Source of the DNA: JAKAIY01 sp036258195
GTDB taxonomy: Bacteria; Chloroflexota; Ktedonobacteria; Ktedonobacterales; JADMIN01
Direction of reading: 5' to 3'
Length of the DNA stretch: 14,902 nucleotides
NCBI GenBank assembly: GCA_036258195.1
Contig: DATAED010000332.1
Span: forward strand, 1 to 14,902
A program made the translations under genes and the position numbers. The notes below the pieces were generated by a model. The model was not told where the DNA came from. It saw nothing but the letters and a program-made list of their open reading frames with translations, and did no database searches. This document shows positions 6,464-13,718 of this stretch, piece after piece; position 1 is the first letter of the stretch; each line of letters opens with the position of its first letter.

Positions 6464-6500
6464 ATTGCGTAGGGCGTTCGGCCCGCCAGCCACCATGGCC

Positions 6501-6544
6501 AGACGCCTTCAAGACGCCATCAAGACGCCTTCAAGACGCCATCA
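6501..6544. repeat. Four tandem 11-bp repeats at the end of the glycosidase gene
   Basis: AGACGCC(T/A)TCA is repeated four times without gaps (6501-6511, 6512-6522, 6523-6533, 6534-6544), alternating T and A at one position so that a 22-bp unit occurs twice. The last copy contains the glycosidase stop codon: TCA at 6542-6544 reads TGA on the minus strand. Confidence 0.9.
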
Positions 6545-8710
6545 AGGGGCGACCTGAATGTCGATCTCGCTCCCGTGCGACAGCCTCACCGCTGCCTCAT
6601 CTCCGGATCGCTCAAAACGCAACTGCCCGCTCAGATCGCCCACGCGCACCTCACGCATCTCCAGCCGACTCAACCAATCGGGCAGCAATGGACGGCGCAG
6701 GGTCAGCCGTCCCTGCGTGGCGTCTGGCTCGAAGCCCAGCAACGCCTGCATCAGCAGAAATGGAGCGCCCGCCGCCCACGACTGTGGCGCACATGCCACC
6801 GGGTAGCGCGTCGGCCCGAAACCGGGCGTGCGTGCGAAGCCGCAGAATAATTCAGGCAGCCGTGCACCCTCATAGTGCAGGCTAACGCCATAGAGATTTC
6901 CCAGAAGGCGCGCCGCCTGCTCGCGGAAGCCATAGCGCGCAAAGCCAGCGCCGATCAGCGCGGTGTCGTGTGGCCAGACCGAGCCATTGTGATAACTCAT
7001 CGGATTGAAGCGGGCAGCATCCGATGACAGCGTACGGATGCCCCACTCGGTATACATGTCCGGACGCAGCAGCCGCTCGACAATCGCCTGCGCTTGTGCT
7101 TGTGTTGCGATCCCTGACCAGAGGCATTGCCCGGCATTGGAGCTGACGACCCGACACGGCTCGCTGGCGCCATCCAGCGCAAGATAATAGCACTGCTGTT
7201 CGGGCCACCAGAACCGCTCTGAAAAACGCTGCTGCAGCTCAGCAGCGCGCTGACTCCACGGCTGGCTCTGGTCGCCATGTCCCGACTGCGCTGCCAGCCA
7301 GGCCATTGCTTGAAAGGCCGCATAGGCGTAGCCCTGCGCCTCGCAGAGCGCCACATGCCCCTGCGCCAGGCTACCATCGGTATGCGAGATTGCGTCCCAG
7401 CTATCCTTCCAGCCCTGATTGACCAGGCCGGTGGCTTCGGATCGCTGGTAGTCCAGGAACCCGTCACCGTCGCTATCGCCATAGTCCACGATCCAGCGCG
7501 CCGCTGCCAGGGCATGCGGCCACAGTTGGCGCAGCAATTCAGTGTCATTGGTCCAGCGGATGTACTGCTCCAGCGTGATGATGAAGAGCGGCGTGGCATC
7601 TACAGCGCCGTAGTATGGTATGAATGGGATCTCGCGCAGGTTGGCCAGCTCACCAACCCGCAGCTCATGCAGAATACGTCCGGGCTGCTCCTCGGTGAAG
7701 CTATCTTCCTTCTGCCCCTGCCGGGCAGCGAGAAATGCGAGCGTGCCGCGCGCCACCTCCGGAAACCACGGCAGAAATTCCAGACTCGTTATCAAGCTAT
7801 CGCGCCCGAACGGGCAGACATACCAGGGGATGCCACCATATGGGAAGAAGCCCGCTGGCGTGCGCACACACATCATCTCCAGATCGTGCATGCCGCGCAG
7901 CAACGTGCGATTGAAGGAGGTGTTGTCACTCACCAGCGTGGGAAGCGGTCGTACACGGAGCGGCTGCCGTTGGATGGCCTCGTCACCGCGCCAGCGCTGC
8001 TCGGGTGGCGTCGAAGGATTGCCCTCCCAGACATTCACCACGACCGAAATGGTCGTAGACTCCAACCGTCTCAGTCGCAACGTCCATTGGCCAGTGACGC
8101 TGACATCGGCGTTCTCTTCCGTCAACTCTTGCTTCACCGAATCGGCGTCAGCGTCCGGGGAGACTGTCACGCGCGCGGCGCGGAGGACGTTGTCGCGCCC
8201 CAGATAAAACAGCGACATCGCGCCAGCGGCTAACTCTGGAGGTTGGAAGGCGCCGCGTCCGACGCTGCGCAGGCCGCGAACCTCGAAGATGTCTTTGAAA
8301 TCGGCTCCCAGCGCGAGACGAACAGTCAGAGCAACCGATCCGGTGCGATAGCTCGTGAAGGTCAACGTCTCCTTAAACGAGCTGGCGCTGAGCTCGATCC
8401 TTCGATTCAGGTGGATGTCTCGCTGGCCGCCGTCGATGCCTTGCTGCTCGTTCTCTGAGAGTATCGCCACATCGAATGAACATGTCGTTCCGTCATCGGA
8501 GACGGCATGCGAGAGATCCTCTGTCGGGCGTCCATCCACCAGCATGTTCAGGCGTCGCAGGAAGCGTGTTCCGCGCCAGTAGAGACCGTTGGCTGCGTCA
8601 TCGGTCGCAATGTCGCCATGTTCGTCACAGACGAGAAAGAGCTCATTGGCTTTGAGCCGAATTTCGCCATTTTCACTTGACAGGCGTCGCTCTTCCGTAT
8701 GGCTGTCCAT
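6542..8710 (-). CDS. Glycogen-debranching-type glycosidase (GDE_N_bis plus alpha/alpha barrel)
   Basis: A 722-aa protein of the bacterial amylo-alpha-1,6-glucosidase-like family. The N-terminal beta-rich domain (about 15-240) shows the GDE_N_bis pattern FLVCDEHGDI (25-34), then GLYWRGTRFLRRL (42-54). The C-terminal (alpha/alpha)6 catalytic-type domain includes AGFFPYGGIPWYVCPFGRDS (286-305), PYYGAVDATPLF (365-376), GWKDSWDAI (433-441), LCEAQGYAYAA (455-465) and NPMSYHNGSVWPHDTALIGA near 575. Such proteins are usually annotated as debranching enzymes, but their natural substrate is often unproven. No signal peptide is seen, so it is probably cytoplasmic. The start ATG at 8710 is preferred over the GTG at 8713 because GAGAAGG then lies four bases upstream. 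No other glycogen or trehalose gene lies in this window. Confidence 0.9.
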   Translation of the reverse strand: MDSHTEERRLSSENGEIRLKANELFLVCDEHGDIATDDAANGLYWRGTRFLRRLNMLVDGRPTEDLSHAVSDDGTTCSFDVAILSENEQQGIDGGQRDIHLNRRIELSASSFKETLTFTSYRTGSVALTVRLALGADFKDIFEVRGLRSVGRGAFQPPELAAGAMSLFYLGRDNVLRAARVTVSPDADADSVKQELTEENADVSVTGQWTLRLRRLESTTISVVVNVWEGNPSTPPEQRWRGDEAIQRQPLRVRPLPTLVSDNTSFNRTLLRGMHDLEMMCVRTPAGFFPYGGIPWYVCPFGRDSLITSLEFLPWFPEVARGTLAFLAARQGQKEDSFTEEQPGRILHELRVGELANLREIPFIPYYGAVDATPLFIITLEQYIRWTNDTELLRQLWPHALAAARWIVDYGDSDGDGFLDYQRSEATGLVNQGWKDSWDAISHTDGSLAQGHVALCEAQGYAYAAFQAMAWLAAQSGHGDQSQPWSQRAAELQQRFSERFWWPEQQCYYLALDGASEPCRVVSSNAGQCLWSGIATQAQAQAIVERLLRPDMYTEWGIRTLSSDAARFNPMSYHNGSVWPHDTALIGAGFARYGFREQAARLLGNLYGVSLHYEGARLPELFCGFARTPGFGPTRYPVACAPQSWAAGAPFLLMQALLGFEPDATQGRLTLRRPLLPDWLSRLEMREVRVGDLSGQLRFERSGDEAAVRLSHGSEIDIQVAP

Positions 8711-8722
8711 CACACCTTCTCA

Positions 8723-8748
8723 ACACTATCTCGTCACACTATCTCGTC
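8723..8748. repeat. 13-bp perfect tandem duplication upstream of the glycosidase gene
   Basis: ACACTATCTCGTC occurs twice in a row (8723-8735, 8736-8748), 12 bp upstream of the glycosidase start. It falls in the likely mRNA leader. It may be a repeated binding site or a recent duplication. Confidence 0.85.
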
Positions 8749-8777
8749 GCTACTCGTGGCGCAGGCGCTCAATACGT

Positions 8778-8819
8778 TGTATCTGCGCACTGGTTATTCC
8801 CGTTGTCAACACCTGTTGA
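8778..8819 (-). promoter_or_regulatory. Possible glycosidase promoter overlapped by a palindrome
   Basis: On the minus strand a perfect -35 TTGACA (8804-8809) is followed only by weak -10 candidates (GATACA at 8778-8783, spacing 20). The -35 is overlapped by the near-palindrome TCAACA-CC-TGTTGA (8806-8819), a plausible repressor operator for this gene. Confidence 0.35.
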
Positions 8820-8861
8820 TAGCGAAGAAGGCGGCGGCAGCCTGTGATGGTGAGACCGGTG

Positions 8862-8874
8862 AGCACGACGTGCT
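8862..8874. promoter_or_regulatory. 13-bp palindrome in the divergent intergenic region
   Basis: AGCACG-A-CGTGCT, perfect 6-bp arms around one base, about midway between the divergent glycosidase and four-TM genes and 25 bp upstream of the candidate rightward -35. An operator role is inference. Confidence 0.4.
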
Positions 8875-8898
8875 GCTGTGCGCAGAGATAGTACACCG

Positions 8899-8926
8899 TT
8901 CACATGGCTCTGCCCGGTGTGATACT
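8899..8926 (+). promoter_or_regulatory. Candidate promoter for the four-TM protein gene
   Basis: TTCACA (8899-8904, one mismatch to TTGACA), a 16-bp spacer, then GATACT (8921-8926) preceded by TGT, an extended -10 arrangement. The start of transcription would be near 8933, about 50 nt before the ATG at 8983. Confidence 0.4.
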
Positions 8927-8982
8927 GTTGTGCTTGACGCTGCTTGTTCGCATCGGGTGGTAGATGAAAGCGATGGGGGCCG

Positions 8983-9831
8983 ATGAAATCAACTCGCACA
9001 GTGGTCAGCGATTCACCGCAGGACCTTGCTCATTTCGCGGTTGACCCAGACCACGAAGGCGATGCGCTCAAAGTGATCCTGGCGGAATATAAGGCATTGC
9101 GAACAGAGATACAGAACCGCTCCAATGCACAGACCTTCATTCTACAAGTGCATATCACAGCGCTCACCTTCACTCTGGGCGCGGCAGCGACGACCCATTA
9201 CTTTCCCTGGCTCATCTTTTTGATCCCAATCGAGGCTTCGATATTCGGTTTGTGGTATGTGGATCACGCCAGTACGATTGCACGGCTCGGCGAGTATATT
9301 CAGACGTGCATCGAACCGAACGTCAATAAATTCGCCCAGACCACCGGGCTGCTGAGCTGGGAGAGCGGATTCTATGGGCGCAAAGTCTCAGCATCGCGAG
9401 AGAAGGAGCCAATATCATTTGAGTCGCTGGTCTTTCTGACATTTGGCGGGCCATCAATGCTCGCGCTTCTCGCTGGCGCGCTGAATATCGCGTTCAGCTT
9501 GCCACTGACACGCCCGGCGTTGAGCCGCGGATTCTTCGCCAGCGTTCCCGTCTTTTACCCGGCCGCCTCCGCTGCGCTTGCATTCGCCTCGTTCGTCGTC
9601 TGTATCATCTTGCTGTCGTTCTATATCCGGTTGACCAGATATCACAGCCGCATCGTCGACGGTCGGAGGAAGTCCGCGCAAACACAGCAATCGCAGGCTG
9701 CGCCTGTGGCGCCAACGACCCAGCAAGCGCCAGACTCTGATACACTGGCGTCAGTGGAGTCAGACGCATCGTTGAATCTCACACCTGGGCCAGCGTATCC
9801 ATCCTCTGATGACCCGCACGACCTCTCCTGA
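8983..9831 (+). CDS. Unrecognised membrane protein with about four TM segments
   Basis: A 282-aa protein I do not recognise. A soluble acidic N-terminus (1-35) leads into a helix EYKALRTEIQNRSNAQTF, then hydrophobic segments at about 51-70 and 74-92. A cytoplasm-like middle (93-147) contains WYVDHASTIARLGEYIQTCI and GLLSWESGFYGR. Two further hydrophobic segments follow at about 148-172 and 188-215, then a polar tail rich in Gln, Ser, Pro and Asp (225-282). The middle segment, with an IARxGxYI helix and a following WE motif, resembles a class of bacterial integral membrane proteins of unknown function; this is from memory only. The ATG at 8983 has only a G-run just upstream as a possible ribosome site. 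The GDPD gene follows 100 bp downstream on the same strand. Confidence 0.8.
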   Translation: MKSTRTVVSDSPQDLAHFAVDPDHEGDALKVILAEYKALRTEIQNRSNAQTFILQVHITALTFTLGAAATTHYFPWLIFLIPIEASIFGLWYVDHASTIARLGEYIQTCIEPNVNKFAQTTGLLSWESGFYGRKVSASREKEPISFESLVFLTFGGPSMLALLAGALNIAFSLPLTRPALSRGFFASVPVFYPAASAALAFASFVVCIILLSFYIRLTRYHSRIVDGRRKSAQTQQSQAAPVAPTTQQAPDSDTLASVESDASLNLTPGPAYPSSDDPHDLS

Positions 9832-9891
9832 AGGCGGTTCGGATGGCGCGGTGGGTGAACCTGTGACGCCTGCTCACTGCCGCCGTCCTCA

Positions 9892-9912
9892 TCCCCGACG
9901 CGGGGAGGTTTT
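9892..9912 (+). terminator. Short hairpin with T4 tract, weak terminator candidate
   Basis: TCCCCG (9892-9897), a 3-nt loop and CGGGGA (9901-9906), followed by GG and TTTT (9909-9912). It lies between the four-TM gene and the GDPD ribosome-binding site. The short stem suggests attenuation at best. Confidence 0.3.
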
Positions 9913-9931
9913 GCTGAAGGAGAGCCTGCCC

Positions 9932-10822
9932 ATGCCAGCGCCCAACCGCCAGCGCCGCATCGCCCCCATCGACATCCCTCGGCTGCCATTCGTCACCCAT
10001 GAGCGGCCGCTGTTCTTCGCGCATCGTGGTGGCTCGGCGCTGGCCCCCGAAAACACGCTGCCCGCCTATGAGAATGGCCTGCGCTACGGCGCCGACGCGC
10101 TAGAGCTGGACATCCACTACACCCGCGATGGCGAAATCGTCGTCATCCACGACGACCTGCTCGACCGCACGACCGATGGCAGCGGCCCGCTGGCGGCGCT
10201 GACCCTCGACGAGCTGCGACGGCTGGATGCTGGCTATCGCTTCACCCCCGACGACGGCCAGACCTATCCCTGGCGTGGCAAAGGCGTCACCATCCCTACA
10301 CTGCGCGAGGTCTTCGAGCACTTTCCACAGACGCGCATCAACGTCGAGATGAAGGTGAGCGACGCCGACGGCGAGCGGCGTCTCCTGCGGCTGCTGCTGG
10401 ACAACGGCTGGGGCGACCGGGCGCTGGTGGGCAGCTACTATACCGACGCGCTGCAGCGCTTCCGCGCGCTCTGCGAGGGCCACATCGCCACCTCGGCCAG
10501 CGCCAACGAGATACGCATCTTCGTCCTCGCCGTGCTGGTGCGCCAGACCCAGCGCCTGCGTCCCACCTACGACGCGCTCCAGCTTCCCGAGATCTATCGC
10601 GGCATTCGGGTCACCTCGCCGACCAGCATCCGGCTGGCGCATGAGCTGGGTCTCGATCTGCACGTCTGGACGGTGGACGACCGCGAGACGATGGAGCGGC
10701 TGCTGGACTGGGGTGTGGATGGCCTGATGTCAGACCGCCCCGACACGCTGGCGGAGGTCTACCAGGCGCGCGGCTGGCTGCCAACGCCATCGCCGAATCG
10801 GGAGCCAGAGCAGCATTCGTAG
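9932..10822 (+). CDS. Glycerophosphodiester phosphodiesterase
   Basis: A 296-aa GDPD-family TIM-barrel enzyme that hydrolyses glycerophosphodiesters to glycerol-3-phosphate and an alcohol, using a divalent metal. Key residues are visible: HRGG (31-34; His31, Arg32), PENT (39-42; Glu40), ELDIH (58-62; Glu58, Asp60), the second catalytic histidine in VVIHDD (His73), NVEMK (138-141... Glu139) and the barrel-end motifs HVWTVDD (244-250) and GVDGLMSDRP (261-270). No signal peptide or TM segment is present, so it is probably cytoplasmic. The start at 9932 is chosen because AAGGAGAG stands seven bases upstream; the longer in-frame reading from 9809 would overlap the preceding gene and add 41 unconserved-looking residues. 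It probably recycles lipid headgroup products. Confidence 0.95.
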   Translation: MPAPNRQRRIAPIDIPRLPFVTHERPLFFAHRGGSALAPENTLPAYENGLRYGADALELDIHYTRDGEIVVIHDDLLDRTTDGSGPLAALTLDELRRLDAGYRFTPDDGQTYPWRGKGVTIPTLREVFEHFPQTRINVEMKVSDADGERRLLRLLLDNGWGDRALVGSYYTDALQRFRALCEGHIATSASANEIRIFVLAVLVRQTQRLRPTYDALQLPEIYRGIRVTSPTSIRLAHELGLDLHVWTVDDRETMERLLDWGVDGLMSDRPDTLAEVYQARGWLPTPSPNREPEQHS

Positions 10823-10948
10823 CTCGCTCCCATGCGCAATCGGTCGCAGCGCGCTAGAATCAAAAGTGGGAGCATGTACACCGATGAGCGGCGCACGCTC
10901 CCTATGATGGCAATGGCGACATCAAGCGACATCACGGAGGCATGGCGC

Positions 10949-11926
10949 ATGCGGAAGCGGCTGGCGCGCGGGGTGGCGATTGCGGCGGGGGTTGGCGCGG
11001 CGACGCTGGCGAGCGTTAGCGCAGGGATGGGCTATTATGTAGCGCGCAGACTCACCGAGCCCACCCCAATCAGTTTCATGGATGATTTCACCATGACGCC
11101 CTATGAGACGGGCGTCGAATATGAAGACGTACACATCCCGACGGCGAATCCGGAGCGGCCACTGGTGGGGTGGTGGTTCCCGCGGCCCGCGAGCAACGAG
11201 GTTATCATCACCTGCGCGGGCTATCGGGGCAGCAAGTCCGACCTGCTCGGCCTGGGCTCGGCGCTCTGGCGCGCGGGCTTCAATGTGCTGCTCTTCGACT
11301 ACCACGGCCACGGCGCCAACCACGGCGTCCCCATCACGCTGGCCTACCGCGAGCTGCACGATTTCTATGCCGCGCTCGACTACACACTAGCCCGCATCCC
11401 CCATGCGCACATCGGCGTGCAGGGCTTCTCAATGGGCGCGGCCATCGCCATCCTCGGCGCGGCGACGCGACCGGAGGTGCGAGTCGTGGTGGCGGATTCG
11501 CCCTTCGCCTCGCACAGCGATGTCGTCAGCCACGCCGTGCAGCGCGTCATCCACCTGCCTGGCCAGCCCTTCGCCACCATCAGCGACTACTTCCTGATGC
11601 ACAGCGCGGGCTACCGCGGTCGCGACGTGGCGCCCATTCGCGTCGTCGATCGACTCGCGCCGCGCCCCCTGCTGCTGATCCACGGAACCGACGACGACAT
11701 GATTCCTGTCAACCACGCCTATCGCCTCTTTGAGGCCGCACGCGAGCCGAAGGAATTGTGGATCGCGTCGGGCGCCAACCATTGCGGCGCGTACTTCCTC
11801 GACCGCCCGGCCTACTGCCAGCGGGTCATCAGATTCTTTCACGCAGGGCTGGCGGACGACGCGATGGCGGACGAGATATCGGTAGAGTCGCTGGAGTCAC
11901 TGGAGCAACGCGCAGCGGGCATCTGA
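10949..11926 (+). CDS. Membrane-anchored alpha/beta hydrolase
   Basis: A 325-aa serine hydrolase. A basic N-terminus MRKRLARG and a hydrophobic segment (about 8-31) form a likely signal anchor, so the catalytic domain should face outside. The fold is shown by ITCAGYRGSKSD (87-98, oxyanion strand), FDYHGHGAN (116-124), the nucleophile elbow GFSMG (159-163; Ser161), IHGTDDDMIP (244-253; Asp249) and ANHCGAYF (His278). This is the extracytoplasmic peptidase- or esterase-like alpha/beta hydrolase type (YqkD-like); the substrate is unknown. The start at 10949 is preferred because GGAGG lies eight bases upstream and it places the anchor at the N-terminus; in-frame ATGs at 10832, 10874, 10904, 10907 and 10913 lack good ribosome sites. 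The tail repeats VESLESLE. It converges with the next gene, 17 bp between stop codons and no visible terminator. Confidence 0.9.
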   Translation: MRKRLARGVAIAAGVGAATLASVSAGMGYYVARRLTEPTPISFMDDFTMTPYETGVEYEDVHIPTANPERPLVGWWFPRPASNEVIITCAGYRGSKSDLLGLGSALWRAGFNVLLFDYHGHGANHGVPITLAYRELHDFYAALDYTLARIPHAHIGVQGFSMGAAIAILGAATRPEVRVVVADSPFASHSDVVSHAVQRVIHLPGQPFATISDYFLMHSAGYRGRDVAPIRVVDRLAPRPLLLIHGTDDDMIPVNHAYRLFEAAREPKELWIASGANHCGAYFLDRPAYCQRVIRFFHAGLADDAMADEISVESLESLEQRAAGI

Positions 11927-11943
11927 CGGCGCAGCGCATCAAC

Positions 11944-13269
11944 TCAGCCTGCCTGCCACGCTCGCGCTACGCCCGACGTTGGACGCACCAGCAGCCAGGT
12001 TCTGGTCGGCTGCAGTGACGTATCCACCACGGTCACCAGCTCGCGGCACAAGTTCTCCAGGTCAACCTCACTGCGCAGGGTCGCGCTGAACGCGGTCAGC
12101 GTCTTGGCCGCATCATACTTGCGACGATAGAACCGCAGGTCGATGAAGGTCTGGATGCGTCTCCGCATCGGCTGGAACAGCGTAGCGATCAACAGCGTCG
12201 AGACCGTAATGGCCGCCGCGCTGCTCTGCTGTCCCGTCACCCCGCGCGCCGCAGCCTGGAGCGCAAAGACGCAGCCGACGTAAATAGCGGCGAGGAGCGC
12301 AGACAGCGAGCCATAGACCAGCGTGCGGTTCAGGAGCACGTCGAGATCAAAGAGCCGATAACGCAGCACGGCGACCGTAAATGCGATAGGCGCAACAGCC
12401 AGCGCCAGCGTGCTCACGCTCCCGGCCACCACTGGAAAGAGCGTTCCCGGCGCCGCGAGAGCGGGTGCGATGACCGGAACGATCGAGAGGACGACCTGCA
12501 CGACGACATTCAGGGCGATGCCGAGAATCACCCATCGCGTCTGCTGACGCTGGAGTGGCGTGGAGACAGCGCGATAGCGATAGCCCTGCGCGACGATCAG
12601 GCCAATGAGGCACGCCAGAATGACCTGCTCCTGCGCCTCGGCGGTGAAGGGCGGGAACTGTGTGGCGATCAGCGCCGCGCAGGCGGGGATCATGAGCCAG
12701 CCCAACCAGCGGGGAGTGAACCGCCCGGTGGGAAACAGCGCCAGGAACACAACAAAGAGGACAATATTGAGGGTGGTCAGCGTCGAGGTGGCGACAGGGA
12801 AGATGAGTGGATGACTGGCCATGACGGCGGGGCCAGCAGGCGAATTCAAGGCGCCCTGGGTAGCGAGCTGCGTCGCCGCCAGGAGCAAGAAGAGTGTATC
12901 AGTGCGACGCCAGAAGATCAGCGCTGCGGCGCCGAACCACACCAGACTGGTCGTCACGGTCAGCATCATCGCGAAGAGCGCGTACGCCTCCAGCGAGATA
13001 CCGAACTGGCCGAGCGCGGCGGCCTGGCCTGACGTCAACTGCCCGGCGCGGCAGCTCGTCGCACACACCACCCGCAGCGCGGCAAACCTGCGCAGCGTCG
13101 TTGCCCCAAAGACGGTCAGCGCTAAGACGACAATGCCTGCGCCGACAAGCCGCGCCAGCAGCAGCCAGCAGCAGCCAGCCGCCGACCAGCCGTCTGTCGG
13201 TCGGCTCTGACGCCGCGTCAACGCCAACAGCAAGCGATGAGGTGCGGGGTAGGACTTCCATGGGCGCAT
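11944..13269 (-). CDS. Polytopic sensor-like membrane protein lacking a kinase domain
   Basis: A 441-aa protein with about nine to ten hydrophobic segments, among them about 36-57, 91-117, 160-180, 187-205, 215-230, 244-268, 276-300, 318-340 and 351-366. Family-like features are LALFPTGRFTPRWLGWL (176-192), AVLRYRLFDLDVLLNRTLVYG (split by a turn, 300-320) and FQPMRRRIQTFIDLRFYRRK (365-384). The end, SATLRSEVDLENLCRELVTV then TSLQPTRTWLLVRP, looks like the linker and first strand of a GAF-type region, after which the protein stops. Similar modules in Chloroflexota are found as the N-terminal part of histidine kinases and also alone. No kinase or response regulator is adjacent. The ATG at 13269 is preceded by AAAGG at short spacing; an upstream TTG reading from 13419 adds 50 residues of non-membrane, arginine-rich sequence and no ribosome site. 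Confidence 0.75.
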   Translation of the reverse strand: MRPWKSYPAPHRLLLALTRRQSRPTDGWSAAGCCWLLLARLVGAGIVVLALTVFGATTLRRFAALRVVCATSCRAGQLTSGQAAALGQFGISLEAYALFAMMLTVTTSLVWFGAAALIFWRRTDTLFLLLAATQLATQGALNSPAGPAVMASHPLIFPVATSTLTTLNIVLFVVFLALFPTGRFTPRWLGWLMIPACAALIATQFPPFTAEAQEQVILACLIGLIVAQGYRYRAVSTPLQRQQTRWVILGIALNVVVQVVLSIVPVIAPALAAPGTLFPVVAGSVSTLALAVAPIAFTVAVLRYRLFDLDVLLNRTLVYGSLSALLAAIYVGCVFALQAAARGVTGQQSSAAAITVSTLLIATLFQPMRRRIQTFIDLRFYRRKYDAAKTLTAFSATLRSEVDLENLCRELVTVVDTSLQPTRTWLLVRPTSGVARAWQAG

Positions 13270-13718
13270 CTGCCTTTGTTTACTGCTGCGTGCTCTCCGT
13301 GAGTGATTGATGCGCCACGGGAAGGCGGCGCGCGCAGTGGCACGGGCGCTGAGTCGGGAGCATGAGAGCGCCGCTGCTTTTATATCGCATTGTGATTCTA
13401 TCCTACACCCGTTCGCCAAACGTTACGGCGCATCGGTCGGAGGTCTGGTGGAATCTCTGGGGATAGCGGCGAGCCAGAGCGAGCGCAGGCACAACTCTTG
13501 CGGCGCAATTGGCGACAGGCCCACAACGGCGTCTCACACATCAGGCGCACACCTTACGGGAAACAGGTCGGCGCCCTACGGTAGACCGCTTTCGGGCAGG
13601 CATTGTATACTTTATGGCGGGGCGCCAGCGGCATGAGCGGCAACGGCGATCACTGGCGATACCTTATAGATTCCAGCGACGCTCCGAAGGCGCCAGCGTC
13701 ACGAAAGGGTCAGACGAT
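13270..13718. other. 449-bp divergent intergenic gap
   Basis: No convincing gene is seen. A 109-codon plus-strand frame (13307-13636) has no ribosome site and no recognisable sequence. On the minus strand, -10-like TAGAAT (13395-13400) and TATAAA (13379-13384) lie in a locally AT-rich patch 110-130 bp before the sensor-like gene, without clear -35 partners. On the plus strand a promoter is proposed at 13582-13611. A 10-bp direct repeat GGCGCCAGCG occurs at 13621-13630 and 13689-13698, both within the probable leader of the oxidoreductase gene. Confidence 0.6.
13582..13611 (+). promoter_or_regulatory. Candidate promoter for the GltD-like gene
   Basis: TAGACC (13582-13587, four of six to TTGACA), an 18-bp spacer, then TATACT (13606-13611, five of six to TATAAT) preceded by TTG. 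Predicted start near 13618, about 100 nt before the ATG at 13719. Confidence 0.45.

Noticed and set aside
7277..8233. 318-codon plus-strand open frame opposite the glycosidase gene
   Set aside because: Antisense shadow of the debranching-type enzyme; no motif or ribosome site.
13140..13185. Clustered CAGCAGCAGC-type repeats
   Set aside because: They fall inside the sensor-like gene and encode a Leu/Ala/Cys-rich membrane segment; simple-sequence composition explains them.
13307..13636. 109-codon plus-strand open frame in the gap before the GltD-like gene
   Set aside because: No ribosome site, no recognisable sequence, and the proposed promoter of the next gene lies inside it.
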